Assembly: GCA_947488195.1 (NCBI GenBank)
Contig: CANKYR010000008.1
Location: forward strand, 1-40,027
Length of the DNA stretch: 40,027 bases
Origin: Flavobacteriales bacterium
GTDB taxonomy: Bacteria; Bacteroidota; Bacteroidia; Flavobacteriales_D; Sanyastnellaceae
Direction of reading: 5' to 3'
The position numbers and the translations under genes are program-made. Under the pieces are notes generated by a model. It made no database searches and had not been told where the DNA came from. It was given only the letters and a program-made list of their open reading frames with translations. Below, in pieces: positions 16,050-24,242 of this stretch (its first letter is position 1; each line of letters starts with the position of its first letter).

Positions 16050-17143
16050 TGCATATTCCATTTGTAGATCTTAAAGCGCAATATTTTTCCATTCAATCTG
16101 AAATGGATAAAGCTATATCTTCTATTATTTCGAACACTTCATTCATTGGCGGACCCGCTGCTGATGCTTTCGAAAAAAGCTACAGCGAATTCATGGGTAT
16201 GAAGCACACGATTGCATGCGCCAATGGAACCGACAGCTTAGAAATTCTTCTTGTGGCTATGGGCATTCAGCCTGGCGACGAAGTCATTGTTCCGGCAATA
16301 AGCTGGATTAGCACTGCAGAAGCTGTGACAACCGCAGGTGGAATACCTGTGTTTGTAGATGTAGACGAAGATTTTCTCATTGACATTTCGAAAATAGAAG
16401 TGCGCATTACAAACCGCACTAAAGCAATCATTCCCGTTCACCTCTATGGAAATCCGGTTGACATGAATGCGCTAATGGCGATTGCAAACAAACACGGTCT
16501 CCTTGTTCTAGAAGACTGCGCGCAATCGCATGCTGCGACCATAAACGGACAAAAAGCAGGAACCTTCGGACACGCCGCAAGTTTTAGTTTTTACCCCGGT
16601 AAAAACTTAGGTGCCTACGGCGATGCGGGCGGAATGGTGACCAACAACGACGAGATCGCGAAAATCGCCCGAGCCATCGCGAACCACGGACAAGAAGGAA
16701 AACACAACCACACCCGCGAAGGAAGAAACTCGCGCATGGACGGTATTCAAGCAGCTGTGCTCAATACAAAACTTCCCCACCTTGAAACGTGGACAGAGGG
16801 ACGTAGAAAGAATGCGCAGTTGTATCATTCACTCCTGAATGAAAAAGTTCAACGTCCTCACGAACGTGAAAATTTCCGTCACGTGTTTCACCTCTATGTT
16901 ATTCAACACGAAGACCGCGACGGACTAATGGCAAAACTGAAAGAAGCACAAATCGATACCGCTGTGCACTACCCCGTTCCATTGCCATTGATGCCGTGTT
17001 ACACTTCACGCTTTCATCACACCGAAGCCGATTATCCAGTTGCAGCAAGACTAGCAAAAAGAATTCTTTCGCTTCCGATGTATTCGGAACTGACACACGA
17101 TCAAATTGCCTACGTAGCCGAGCATGTAAATGCCAACTACTAA
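16049..17143 (+). CDS. DegT/DnrJ/EryC1/StrS aminotransferase, WbpE-type
   Basis: This is a 364-residue PLP enzyme of the sugar aminotransferase family. It has the IPFVDLKAQYFSIQSEMD opening, the cofactor-binding ACANGTDSLEI, VLEDCAQSHAA and SFSFYPGKNLGAYGDAGG with the PLP lysine at K185, and a C-terminal HYPVPLPLMP segment. It resembles WbpE/WlbC, which use glutamate to put an amino group on the 3-keto sugar made by WbpB. Together with the two preceding genes it would make UDP-2,3-diacetamido-2,3-dideoxyglucuronic acid. The P. gingivalis PorR protein belongs to the same family. The end overlaps the next glycosyltransferase gene by 14 bp. Confidence 0.92.
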   Translation: MHIPFVDLKAQYFSIQSEMDKAISSIISNTSFIGGPAADAFEKSYSEFMGMKHTIACANGTDSLEILLVAMGIQPGDEVIVPAISWISTAEAVTTAGGIPVFVDVDEDFLIDISKIEVRITNRTKAIIPVHLYGNPVDMNALMAIANKHGLLVLEDCAQSHAATINGQKAGTFGHAASFSFYPGKNLGAYGDAGGMVTNNDEIAKIARAIANHGQEGKHNHTREGRNSRMDGIQAAVLNTKLPHLETWTEGRRKNAQLYHSLLNEKVQRPHERENFRHVFHLYVIQHEDRDGLMAKLKEAQIDTAVHYPVPLPLMPCYTSRFHHTEADYPVAARLAKRILSLPMYSELTHDQIAYVAEHVNANY

Positions 17144-18383
17144 AAAACATATCATACTCGTTAATTACGACTTCCCTCCAAACAAAGGAATCGGAGGAAG
17201 ACGTTGGGGAAAATTAGCCAAAGAATTCGCAGAACAAAATTGCATTGTTCATGTCATTAAAGCCGAAGCTTTAAGCGACACAGAAAAATCTGTTTGGAGC
17301 GAAGAGGTGAACAGCAGAAGCATCTTCGTGCATGCACTGCCAGGCGTTTATCCTCGAATTCTACTCACACAACCGTCGAACTTTTTCGAAAAACTTCAAT
17401 ACAGAAAAGCGCTTAACGCAGTCAAAAAAAATTACAAAGGCACACCCTACGATATAAGCCTCGGTTGGGAAACACATCTTGTTCCCAAGTTGAACGAACT
17501 CGCAAAAAAACATCCGATTGAATGGGTGTTCGCAACTGGCGCCCCTTGGGACATGCTTCGCGTAGTTGCCGAATGGAAAAAGGAACATCCATTCATAAAG
17601 TACTGGGCCGACTTTCGCGACCCTTGGTTGAACGCGCGGAACTACGGAATGCCTTTTTTAAGTCCTGAAAAGAAAAAGGAAGAAGAAGAAAAAACACAAA
17701 GCGTAATTCAACACGCCGACGTTCTTTCTGCCCCCGCCATTCAAATTCTTGAACACTTTTCTTCCTTGAATTTTATTCCACCAGACAATAAAAAATTCTT
17801 TCACCTCAAACATTTTCACTCTGAACCAAAACTAACCGAACAATCATTCGGGTTTTCTTCTCGTGAGATTACCATTGAATACGGAGGGGAAATTTATTTA
17901 GATACAGAGCCCTTTTTGGAAGAAATGTCGAAAGACCTCACAAAACTACGTGAGTCCGACCCTGCCTTGTATGAGAGATTGCAGCTTAACTTTCATTCCA
18001 CCAGCTTCGAAAAAATAAAAGCTATTTTCAAACACCACCCCTGTGTTCGAATCTCTGATTCTATCGGAAAGAAAATCGAAGATCGAATTACGCAAGCACA
18101 TTGGTGCATCATTTTGTTAGCTGATCACAACAAAGATTTCTTCACTACAAAGTACTTTGAATACCAAACGCTTGGAACTCCATACTTATATCTAGGCGCA
18201 AAAGGAGAGGTACTCCAAACTATAGAGAACGAAAACAGAGGAACAACTTGGATTAATTTCTTTCAGTCGCTATTGAAAAACGAACCGTTAGATAGTCAAA
18301 CATTTATTCAAGAAGCCCACGAGAATAACTCACTTTCTTTCCGTGTTAATGAGATGTTAGAACACATGAAATCCTTCGATTAA
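17130..18383 (+). CDS. Glycosyltransferase, GT4-like
   Basis: This is a 417-residue cytoplasmic protein with a GT-B layout. The N-terminal domain opens with IILVNYDFPPNKGIGGRRWG, typical of GT4-like N-domains, and contains the acceptor-side WADFRDPWLNARNYG. The C-terminal domain has the donor-side TTKYFEYQTLGTPYLYLGAKG near residue 345, where the EX7E region of retaining GT4 enzymes would be, though only the first Glu is clear. Donor and acceptor sugars cannot be read from sequence. It lies directly behind the WbpE gene and before two more transferases, so it probably adds one residue of the lipid-linked repeat unit. Confidence 0.85.
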   Translation: MPTTKKHIILVNYDFPPNKGIGGRRWGKLAKEFAEQNCIVHVIKAEALSDTEKSVWSEEVNSRSIFVHALPGVYPRILLTQPSNFFEKLQYRKALNAVKKNYKGTPYDISLGWETHLVPKLNELAKKHPIEWVFATGAPWDMLRVVAEWKKEHPFIKYWADFRDPWLNARNYGMPFLSPEKKKEEEEKTQSVIQHADVLSAPAIQILEHFSSLNFIPPDNKKFFHLKHFHSEPKLTEQSFGFSSREITIEYGGEIYLDTEPFLEEMSKDLTKLRESDPALYERLQLNFHSTSFEKIKAIFKHHPCVRISDSIGKKIEDRITQAHWCIILLADHNKDFFTTKYFEYQTLGTPYLYLGAKGEVLQTIENENRGTTWINFFQSLLKNEPLDSQTFIQEAHENNSLSFRVNEMLEHMKSFD

Positions 18384-18386
18384 TTC

Positions 18387-19568
18387 ATGAAAATTCTATT
18401 CTACTCTCCGCACCCAACACTATACTTCGACGCGCCAACTGGCTACGGAAGTCACATGCGCGGAATGGTGAATGGATTTAGAGAAGAAGGACATACCGTT
18501 GAGATTTTAGTTTTAGGAAAAAAGCCGCAATCTGAATTTACACAAACGAATTCGCGAAGTATTAAATCAACTCTTAAAAAAATCACACCGAGAATTATCT
18601 GGAGAACGATCAAAGAAATTCAACAAATTCAATTCGATAAACACGCAGCCAAAGAACTTCAAGAAGCCGTTCAAACATTCAATCCGGATCTGGTTTACGA
18701 ACGTTCCGCATGGATGAGCAATGGGAGCATTGAAGTTCTGAAACCCTTCAAAATAAAACACATTGTAGAAATTAATGCTCCGTTCGAGGAAGAAGTAAAA
18801 GAATTTGAAAACGCATCTTCCTTCATTGCATTCGTTGGCAAAAAGAAATTGAAGCACTTGTTACAATCGGTCAATCTTGTTGCACCCATCACGAGTTCAC
18901 TTCAAAAACACATAGTTAAAAATTACGATATCAATCCAGGTCAATGTCTCGTAGTTCCCAATGCCATTGACAAAGCAGAAATTCAGATCACGGATTCACG
19001 CGTTGAAGAAATTAGAAAAGCATTAGACTTAACGAATAAGACAGTGATTGGTTTTGTCGGATCTATTTTCCCCTATCACGGCGTTGACAGGCTGATTCAA
19101 GCCGTTTCAAATTTGAACAATTCCAATGTCGCTCTGCTCATTGTTGGAGACGGCTACCTCATTCCTGAATTGAAAGAACTAACGCAAACACTTGGAATTT
19201 CTTCAAGGGTTCATTTTACCGGATCGGTTCCAAAAGAAGACGTCTACAATTACATAACAGCCATGGATGTGGTTACTCTTCCGAATACCGAGTGGTATTG
19301 TTCACCAGTGAAATTGTTTGAATACGGAGCGCTTGGAAAAATTGTTTTGGCAGTAAACGAAGCCGGCGTAAGTGATGTTATGGCTGAATCAGATGGGGTG
19401 CTTTTTGAAAATAACGAACGAGATTTTCAAAAAGCATTGGACCTAGCTGTTTCTAATTTGAATGAATTGAAAGAAAAGGCTAAAGCCTTTCAGCATAAAA
19501 TAACTGCGAATCACACCTGGAGCGCAAACGCAAGAAATATTTTGAATCAACTCCATTCGCTCAAATGA
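18387..19568 (+). CDS. Glycosyltransferase family 4
   Basis: This is a 393-residue GT-B protein. The N-domain starts MKILFYSPHPTLYFDAPTGY with the glycine-rich acceptor loop. The C-domain has CLVVPNAIDKAEI, VIGFVGSIFPYHGVDRLI and VALLIVGDGYLIPELKEL, then VTLPNTEWYCSPVKLFEYGALGKIVLA, which corresponds to the donor-binding EX7E region. It has no signal peptide or membrane helix. Three bases separate it from the preceding transferase and it overlaps the next by ATGA. It is presumed to act on the undecaprenyl-linked glycan; the specificity is unknown. Confidence 0.9.
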   Translation: MKILFYSPHPTLYFDAPTGYGSHMRGMVNGFREEGHTVEILVLGKKPQSEFTQTNSRSIKSTLKKITPRIIWRTIKEIQQIQFDKHAAKELQEAVQTFNPDLVYERSAWMSNGSIEVLKPFKIKHIVEINAPFEEEVKEFENASSFIAFVGKKKLKHLLQSVNLVAPITSSLQKHIVKNYDINPGQCLVVPNAIDKAEIQITDSRVEEIRKALDLTNKTVIGFVGSIFPYHGVDRLIQAVSNLNNSNVALLIVGDGYLIPELKELTQTLGISSRVHFTGSVPKEDVYNYITAMDVVTLPNTEWYCSPVKLFEYGALGKIVLAVNEAGVSDVMAESDGVLFENNERDFQKALDLAVSNLNELKEKAKAFQHKITANHTWSANARNILNQLHSLK

Positions 19569-20710
19569 AAATCTGTCTGCTTACCGACGGCATTGCACCC
19601 TACGTCACTGGCGGCATGCAGCGTCACAGTTTCAATTTGTGTAATGAATTGCTGAAGCTTGAGCACGAGGTAACGCTCGTTCATTGCGTCTACGGAAAAA
19701 GCTCACTTCCTAAAAAAGAAGAGGTGAACGAACTCTTCGAAAATTCAAAACACTTAATCCTGCATACGCTTAGATTTCCTGAATCTAACGGAATGCCAGG
19801 ACATTACATCAAAGAATCTTATCAATATTCTCTTGCAATAACATCTCTGCTAAAAGACAAATTTCCACAGTTCGATCTAATTTACGTGAAGGGATTTAGC
19901 GGATGGGATTTATTGCAACAGCGGAAAAAAGGCATCATCAAAACAGGTCCAATATTGGTGAATTTTCACGGATTGGAAATGTTCCAAGAACCTGCATCTT
20001 TCCGAGAAAGATTGAAAGCGTATTTATTGAAGTCACCTACGAAATGGAACTTAAATCAAGCAGATTACTGCATCTCTTATGGGGGGAAAATCACCTCACT
20101 TTTGAATGGTATTGGAATTCCTCAATCAAAAGTATTAGTTATTCCCGGTGCTGTTAGCGACAACACCTTGCTCGAGAAAAGAAACCTTCCAGTGAATTCA
20201 AAATTTCTTTTTGTTGGTCGGTATGAAAGAAGAAAGGGAATTGAAGAACTTATGCAGGTAGTTGCATCCATGCCCGAATTAGAAATTTCATTTGTCGGAG
20301 CTATTCCTTCTTCGAAAAAATTGAATCGTGCGAATGTTCGTTATTACGGTGAGGTGAAAGACGTAAATGCATTGAATGAAATTTTTGACGAGCATACTTT
20401 TCTCATTGCTCCTTCACATTCAGAAGGAATGCCCAATGTAATTTTAGAAGCCATGAGCCGAGGGCTTATTCCCTTAGCCACCAGGGTTGGTGCAGTGGAA
20501 GAACTTGTAGACAATAGCAATGGATTTCTCTTTGAACCGAAGAGTGTTGAAGCCATTCGTGTGAATATAGAGGCTGCTAAATTGCTCGGAATTGAAGCCG
20601 TTCTTGAACGTTCGTCCAAATCAATAAATAAAATTCGCGCAAACTCTACTTGGTCACAAATAATCTCGCAAACCATAGAAAATTTTCAGCGAGTGGTTGA
20701 AAAGCCTTAA
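19565..20710 (+). CDS. Glycosyltransferase family 4
   Basis: This is a 381-residue GT4 enzyme. It opens MKICLLTDGIAPYVTGGMQR, a canonical acceptor-side glycine loop. The C-terminal half carries LFVGRYERRKGIEELMQVV and the donor motif FLIAPSHSEGMPNVILEAMSRG, with both glutamates of EX7E (E in SEG and in LEA). These are retaining transferases using nucleotide sugars. The ATG overlaps the previous stop (ATGA), and the 3' end abuts or overlaps the acyltransferase gene. Sugar specificity is not predictable from the sequence. Confidence 0.92.
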   Translation: MKICLLTDGIAPYVTGGMQRHSFNLCNELLKLEHEVTLVHCVYGKSSLPKKEEVNELFENSKHLILHTLRFPESNGMPGHYIKESYQYSLAITSLLKDKFPQFDLIYVKGFSGWDLLQQRKKGIIKTGPILVNFHGLEMFQEPASFRERLKAYLLKSPTKWNLNQADYCISYGGKITSLLNGIGIPQSKVLVIPGAVSDNTLLEKRNLPVNSKFLFVGRYERRKGIEELMQVVASMPELEISFVGAIPSSKKLNRANVRYYGEVKDVNALNEIFDEHTFLIAPSHSEGMPNVILEAMSRGLIPLATRVGAVEELVDNSNGFLFEPKSVEAIRVNIEAAKLLGIEAVLERSSKSINKIRANSTWSQIISQTIENFQRVVEKP

Positions 20711-20732
20711 TTTCACTGCAAAGTTTAATTTA

Positions 20733-21962
20733 GTGAAGAAGGAGCATTTCAAAGGTCTTGATAGTTTGCGTTTTTTCGCTGCGTTGGCGGTCTTCTTCAC
20801 TCATGTTGAATTAATTAAAAAATTCACTGGTTTTGGAACTCATTGGATTGATCCTGAAGAAAGAATAACCAAGTTTACTGTTTTTCAATCGGTGATGTCG
20901 AAGGAAATTGATCCGATATCACCGCTAATTGCATATAGCAGCGCATTGGGTGTTGTCTTCTTTTTCGTTCTGAGTGGATTTCTCATCACGTATTTACTCT
21001 TAAAGGAAAAAGAATCGAACAACTCCATAGCTATTGGAAAATTTTATTTGCGGAGAGCCTTCCGCATTTGGCCGCTGTATTATTTAATTTTTATTCTCGG
21101 GTTTTTCGTACTTCCTTACCTCGATGTTTTTGCAGTTCCCGGTCAAGACATTTTCTTTCAGCAGAATTTTTGGGGAAATCTGTTGCTATACGCTTTCTTC
21201 ATGCCAAACCTAGCGTTTGCCATCTATACCACTGCTGTGCCAAACATTGGCCAATCCTGGTCAATTGGGGTGGAAGAACAGTTCTATCTCTTATGGCCTT
21301 TGCTCATAAGAAAAAGTAAAAATATACTCAAATCCATTCTTTGGATAGCAGGAACTATCATCGCCTTAAAAGGATTAATACTTCTTTCTGCGCCTTTTGT
21401 AAAACTTGATGCTCTCGTGGTTCTCAAGAAATTTCTTGCCATGTCCAAACTTGAATGCATGGCTTTAGGGGGCTTGGGTGCGTATTTGCTTTTCAATAAA
21501 AAAGAACAATTACTTCGCATTATCTATAAACCAGTATCACAGATTACGTCGGTAGTCATGATTCCCATTCTCATTTATTTCATCCCTAATGCCTTAGAAG
21601 ATATTCTTCACTTGCTTTTTTCCATATCTTTTTTGTTCATTATTCTGAACGTGGCTGGCAACCAGAACTCAATTCTCCGATTTGAAAATCCCGTTTTACA
21701 ATATCTGGGCAGAATATCCTACGGATTTTATATGTTTCATGTCATGTGCATCGTATTCACCATACACACGCTTGACAAGTATGTTGGCTTAAACAATGAC
21801 ATTACAACACCTCAACACTTGCTACTTTATGGTATTTCATTCTTACTTACCGTGGCCGTATCTTCGTTAAGTTATCATATTTTTGAAAAGGCGTTCATTC
21901 GTCTAAAAGACAAATACGCACAACCCAAACTAACGACCGAAAACGCACAAGAAGATGTTTAG
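20733..21962 (+). CDS. Acyltransferase family 3 (OafA/YrhL-like) membrane protein
   Basis: This is a membrane protein of about 409 residues with roughly ten hydrophobic helices. Family 3 acyltransferase landmarks are GLDSLRFFAALAVFFTHVE with the catalytic His, LRRAFRIWPLYY (the conserved R-x3-R-x2-P pattern), the signature WSIGVEEQFYLLWPLL, and SYGFYMFHV near the C-terminus. Such proteins O-acetylate or otherwise acylate surface glycans. No ATG lies before the conserved block. I chose GTG at 20733, 22 bp after the previous stop; a TTG at 20697 would add 12 residues and overlap the glycosyltransferase gene. The gene ends with an 8-bp overlap with the polymerase gene. Confidence 0.88.
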   Translation: MKKEHFKGLDSLRFFAALAVFFTHVELIKKFTGFGTHWIDPEERITKFTVFQSVMSKEIDPISPLIAYSSALGVVFFFVLSGFLITYLLLKEKESNNSIAIGKFYLRRAFRIWPLYYLIFILGFFVLPYLDVFAVPGQDIFFQQNFWGNLLLYAFFMPNLAFAIYTTAVPNIGQSWSIGVEEQFYLLWPLLIRKSKNILKSILWIAGTIIALKGLILLSAPFVKLDALVVLKKFLAMSKLECMALGGLGAYLLFNKKEQLLRIIYKPVSQITSVVMIPILIYFIPNALEDILHLLFSISFLFIILNVAGNQNSILRFENPVLQYLGRISYGFYMFHVMCIVFTIHTLDKYVGLNNDITTPQHLLLYGISFLLTVAVSSLSYHIFEKAFIRLKDKYAQPKLTTENAQEDV

Positions 21963-23226
21963 ATGGTTTACAGTTATTTCCATTTTCATTTCCATCTTCA
22001 TTTCGTCGTACGTTTTTTTTAAAGAACCTTTCGAAGCCTACGTAAGTTACTTGGCCTTCGTTATCTTTTTCCCCATCTTCTTCAAGAAATTCGGCCTCCC
22101 TCGTTGGCCCGTTCTTTTGTTTTTTCCGCTGCTCATTTCAGGAATTGTTTATGTTGCTACAGGACAAAACACGTCCACTATGTTTACTAAAATATTCATT
22201 GGATTTTTCGCATCGGTCCTCTTCTACCACTATGTTATTCAGGTTTTCGACTTCAAGCTGAAAGAGCTTTTCAAATACTACATGGCAGGCTCTCTGATAG
22301 TCTCGTTCATCGGGATTTTCCAATTGCTTTCGTATTTCATTGGTTTCACGCCTGGATACAACTACAACTGGATATTTAACAAATGGAGTTTAACTGAAGG
22401 AGGAATTGGGTTGCGTTTGAATTCTGTTTTCTCTGAGCCTTCTTATTTCGCAGCAGTAATTTCGCCAGCATTTTTCGTTTCGTTATACAATACCATCGCG
22501 CGTCGAACACTTTTTATTAAACGTTGGCAAAGTTTGGTAATTATTGGAGCCTTCTTGCTTACCTATTCAAGTCTGGGTATCATCGGTATTTTCGTGGCTA
22601 TTGTTCTTTTTCTTTTGAATCTGGGCGTTGTAAAATACTCGATCATTTTAGTTCCTCTATTTATTTTCTCTTTCGATTATGCCTACAAGAACGTACCGGA
22701 ATTTACAGATCGATGGGACGGAACATTCACGATGTTTGAAACGAAGAACTACAAGAGTTACGATATTCACGGTTCGAGTTTCGTATTGTACAACAACTAT
22801 CAAATCGCGCTTGAAAACTTCAAGCGCCATCCGCTTTTCGGAACGGGTCTCGGCTCTCACCCCATTGCATTCGATAAATACTCCCTGACCAATCTAACGG
22901 GAGCAGTAGACATTGAGTTCAATAAGATGGATGCAAATTCTATGGCTCTTCGTCTCATGTCTGAAACAGGTATCTACGGGTTGTTTGTCATGTTTTTCAT
23001 TCTATTCAAATGTTGGATTTTCAAACAGTGGGCAGCTTCAGAAGAACATTGGGTCATGTCGAATGGAATTGCACTAATTATCATACTCTACCTCGCAAGG
23101 CAAGGTCACTATTTCCTGAACGGATTCCCATTTTTCTTGTGGATTTATTTCTATTTAGCGAAGGACAATAAGATTGAACTCGCCGCACAGGAAGAAGCAA
23201 AAGCCAAGCTCGAAGCTGCCTCATGA
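21955..23226 (+). CDS. O-antigen polymerase/ligase-like (Wzy-type) membrane protein
   Basis: This is a 423-residue inner-membrane protein with about ten to eleven hydrophobic helices from residue 5 on. The segment FSEPSYFAAVISPAFFVSLY near residue 160 and the periplasmic-loop block RHPLFGTGLGSHPIAFDKY near residue 290 are typical of Wzy/WaaL-like O-antigen polymerases. It would join repeat units at the periplasmic face, or ligate the chain to a lipid; Wzy and WaaL cannot be separated by sequence of this kind alone. It sits between the acyltransferase and a glycosyltransferase, overlapping both by a few bases. No Wzx flippase is encoded in the window. Confidence 0.85.
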   Translation: MFRWFTVISIFISIFISSYVFFKEPFEAYVSYLAFVIFFPIFFKKFGLPRWPVLLFFPLLISGIVYVATGQNTSTMFTKIFIGFFASVLFYHYVIQVFDFKLKELFKYYMAGSLIVSFIGIFQLLSYFIGFTPGYNYNWIFNKWSLTEGGIGLRLNSVFSEPSYFAAVISPAFFVSLYNTIARRTLFIKRWQSLVIIGAFLLTYSSLGIIGIFVAIVLFLLNLGVVKYSIILVPLFIFSFDYAYKNVPEFTDRWDGTFTMFETKNYKSYDIHGSSFVLYNNYQIALENFKRHPLFGTGLGSHPIAFDKYSLTNLTGAVDIEFNKMDANSMALRLMSETGIYGLFVMFFILFKCWIFKQWAASEEHWVMSNGIALIIILYLARQGHYFLNGFPFFLWIYFYLAKDNKIELAAQEEAKAKLEAAS

Positions 23227-24242
23227 AAATTTTAATTCTATATAGAGAATTAGCCGGATATACCGTGGAGTGTTTGAATAAGCTCGCCATTCAGCATGAG
23301 TTGCTAGTGGTTCATTATCCCATTAATCCCGAGGCGCCTTTCCATTTTCAAATCAATTCTTCCATTCAACTTGCGTCTAAATCGGAGATTGATCTGAACA
23401 CAATTTCTCTATTCAACCCAACATTCGTTTTATGTAGCGGTTGGAGTGACAGCAAATACATTGAATGGATAAAGACTTTGAACAAGCCCGCAGCATTGGC
23501 TTTCGATACCATTTGGCAAAACAATTTGAAGTTTGTATTCGGCAGTTTTTATTTCAAATTGAAATATAAAAAATTGTTTCATTTCGCATTCATTCCAGGA
23601 AATGCACAAATGAAAACAGCGCGAAAATTAGGCTTTTCCTTCAAAAACATTTTGGCCGGTTTTTACACATGCGAAGATGTTTTCCGACTTCAACAAAAAG
23701 CACTGAGTGAAAGCAGAGAGCTCTGGTGCATCGCAAGATATATTCCAGTTAAAAACATCAACTTTCTTTGTGAAACTTTTCTGTCCATACCACCGAATGA
23801 ACGTTCGGGTTGGAAATTGAACATGGCTGGAACAGGAGAATTGTTTTCTTCACGAATTGAAAACGAAGCTATTGTTCATCACGGGTTCATTCAGCCGAAA
23901 GAACTTAGTGAAAAACTTGCCAATGCTTCGGCATTCGTGCTTCCGAGCCTATATGAGCCTTGGGGAGTGGTTGTGCATGAAATGGCTTCTATCGGTAAGC
24001 CCCTTTTACTTTCAACGCACGTTGGCGCGTCGCATGATTTATTAGAAGAAGGGAAAAATGGTTTTTCATTCGATCCAAATTCTTCTTCTGAATTGAAAAA
24101 GATTCTTTTAGAAATATTTCATTCCACACAGGATGAACTCCAAACTATGGGGAAAAAGAGTTCCGAAATAGCTTTGAAATTTTCTTCCGATTATTGGGTA
24201 AATCAGTTCACTAAAATGCTCGAGCAATCATGTGCGGAATAA
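23223..24242 (+). CDS. Glycosyltransferase, GT4-like
   Basis: This is a 339-residue protein. The N-terminal half is divergent (MKILILYRELAGYTVECLNK). The C-terminal half is clearly GT4-like, with LWCIARYIPVKNINFL, WKLNMAGTGELF and the donor region AFVLPSLYEPWGVVVHEMASIGKPLLLS, in which both glutamates of the EX7E motif are present (YEP and HEM). It is shorter than the other transferases of the operon. The ATG overlaps the polymerase stop (ATGA), and 13 bp of its 3' end overlap the AsnB-type gene. The specificity is unknown. Confidence 0.88.
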   Translation: MKILILYRELAGYTVECLNKLAIQHELLVVHYPINPEAPFHFQINSSIQLASKSEIDLNTISLFNPTFVLCSGWSDSKYIEWIKTLNKPAALAFDTIWQNNLKFVFGSFYFKLKYKKLFHFAFIPGNAQMKTARKLGFSFKNILAGFYTCEDVFRLQQKALSESRELWCIARYIPVKNINFLCETFLSIPPNERSGWKLNMAGTGELFSSRIENEAIVHHGFIQPKELSEKLANASAFVLPSLYEPWGVVVHEMASIGKPLLLSTHVGASHDLLEEGKNGFSFDPNSSSELKKILLEIFHSTQDELQTMGKKSSEIALKFSSDYWVNQFTKMLEQSCAE

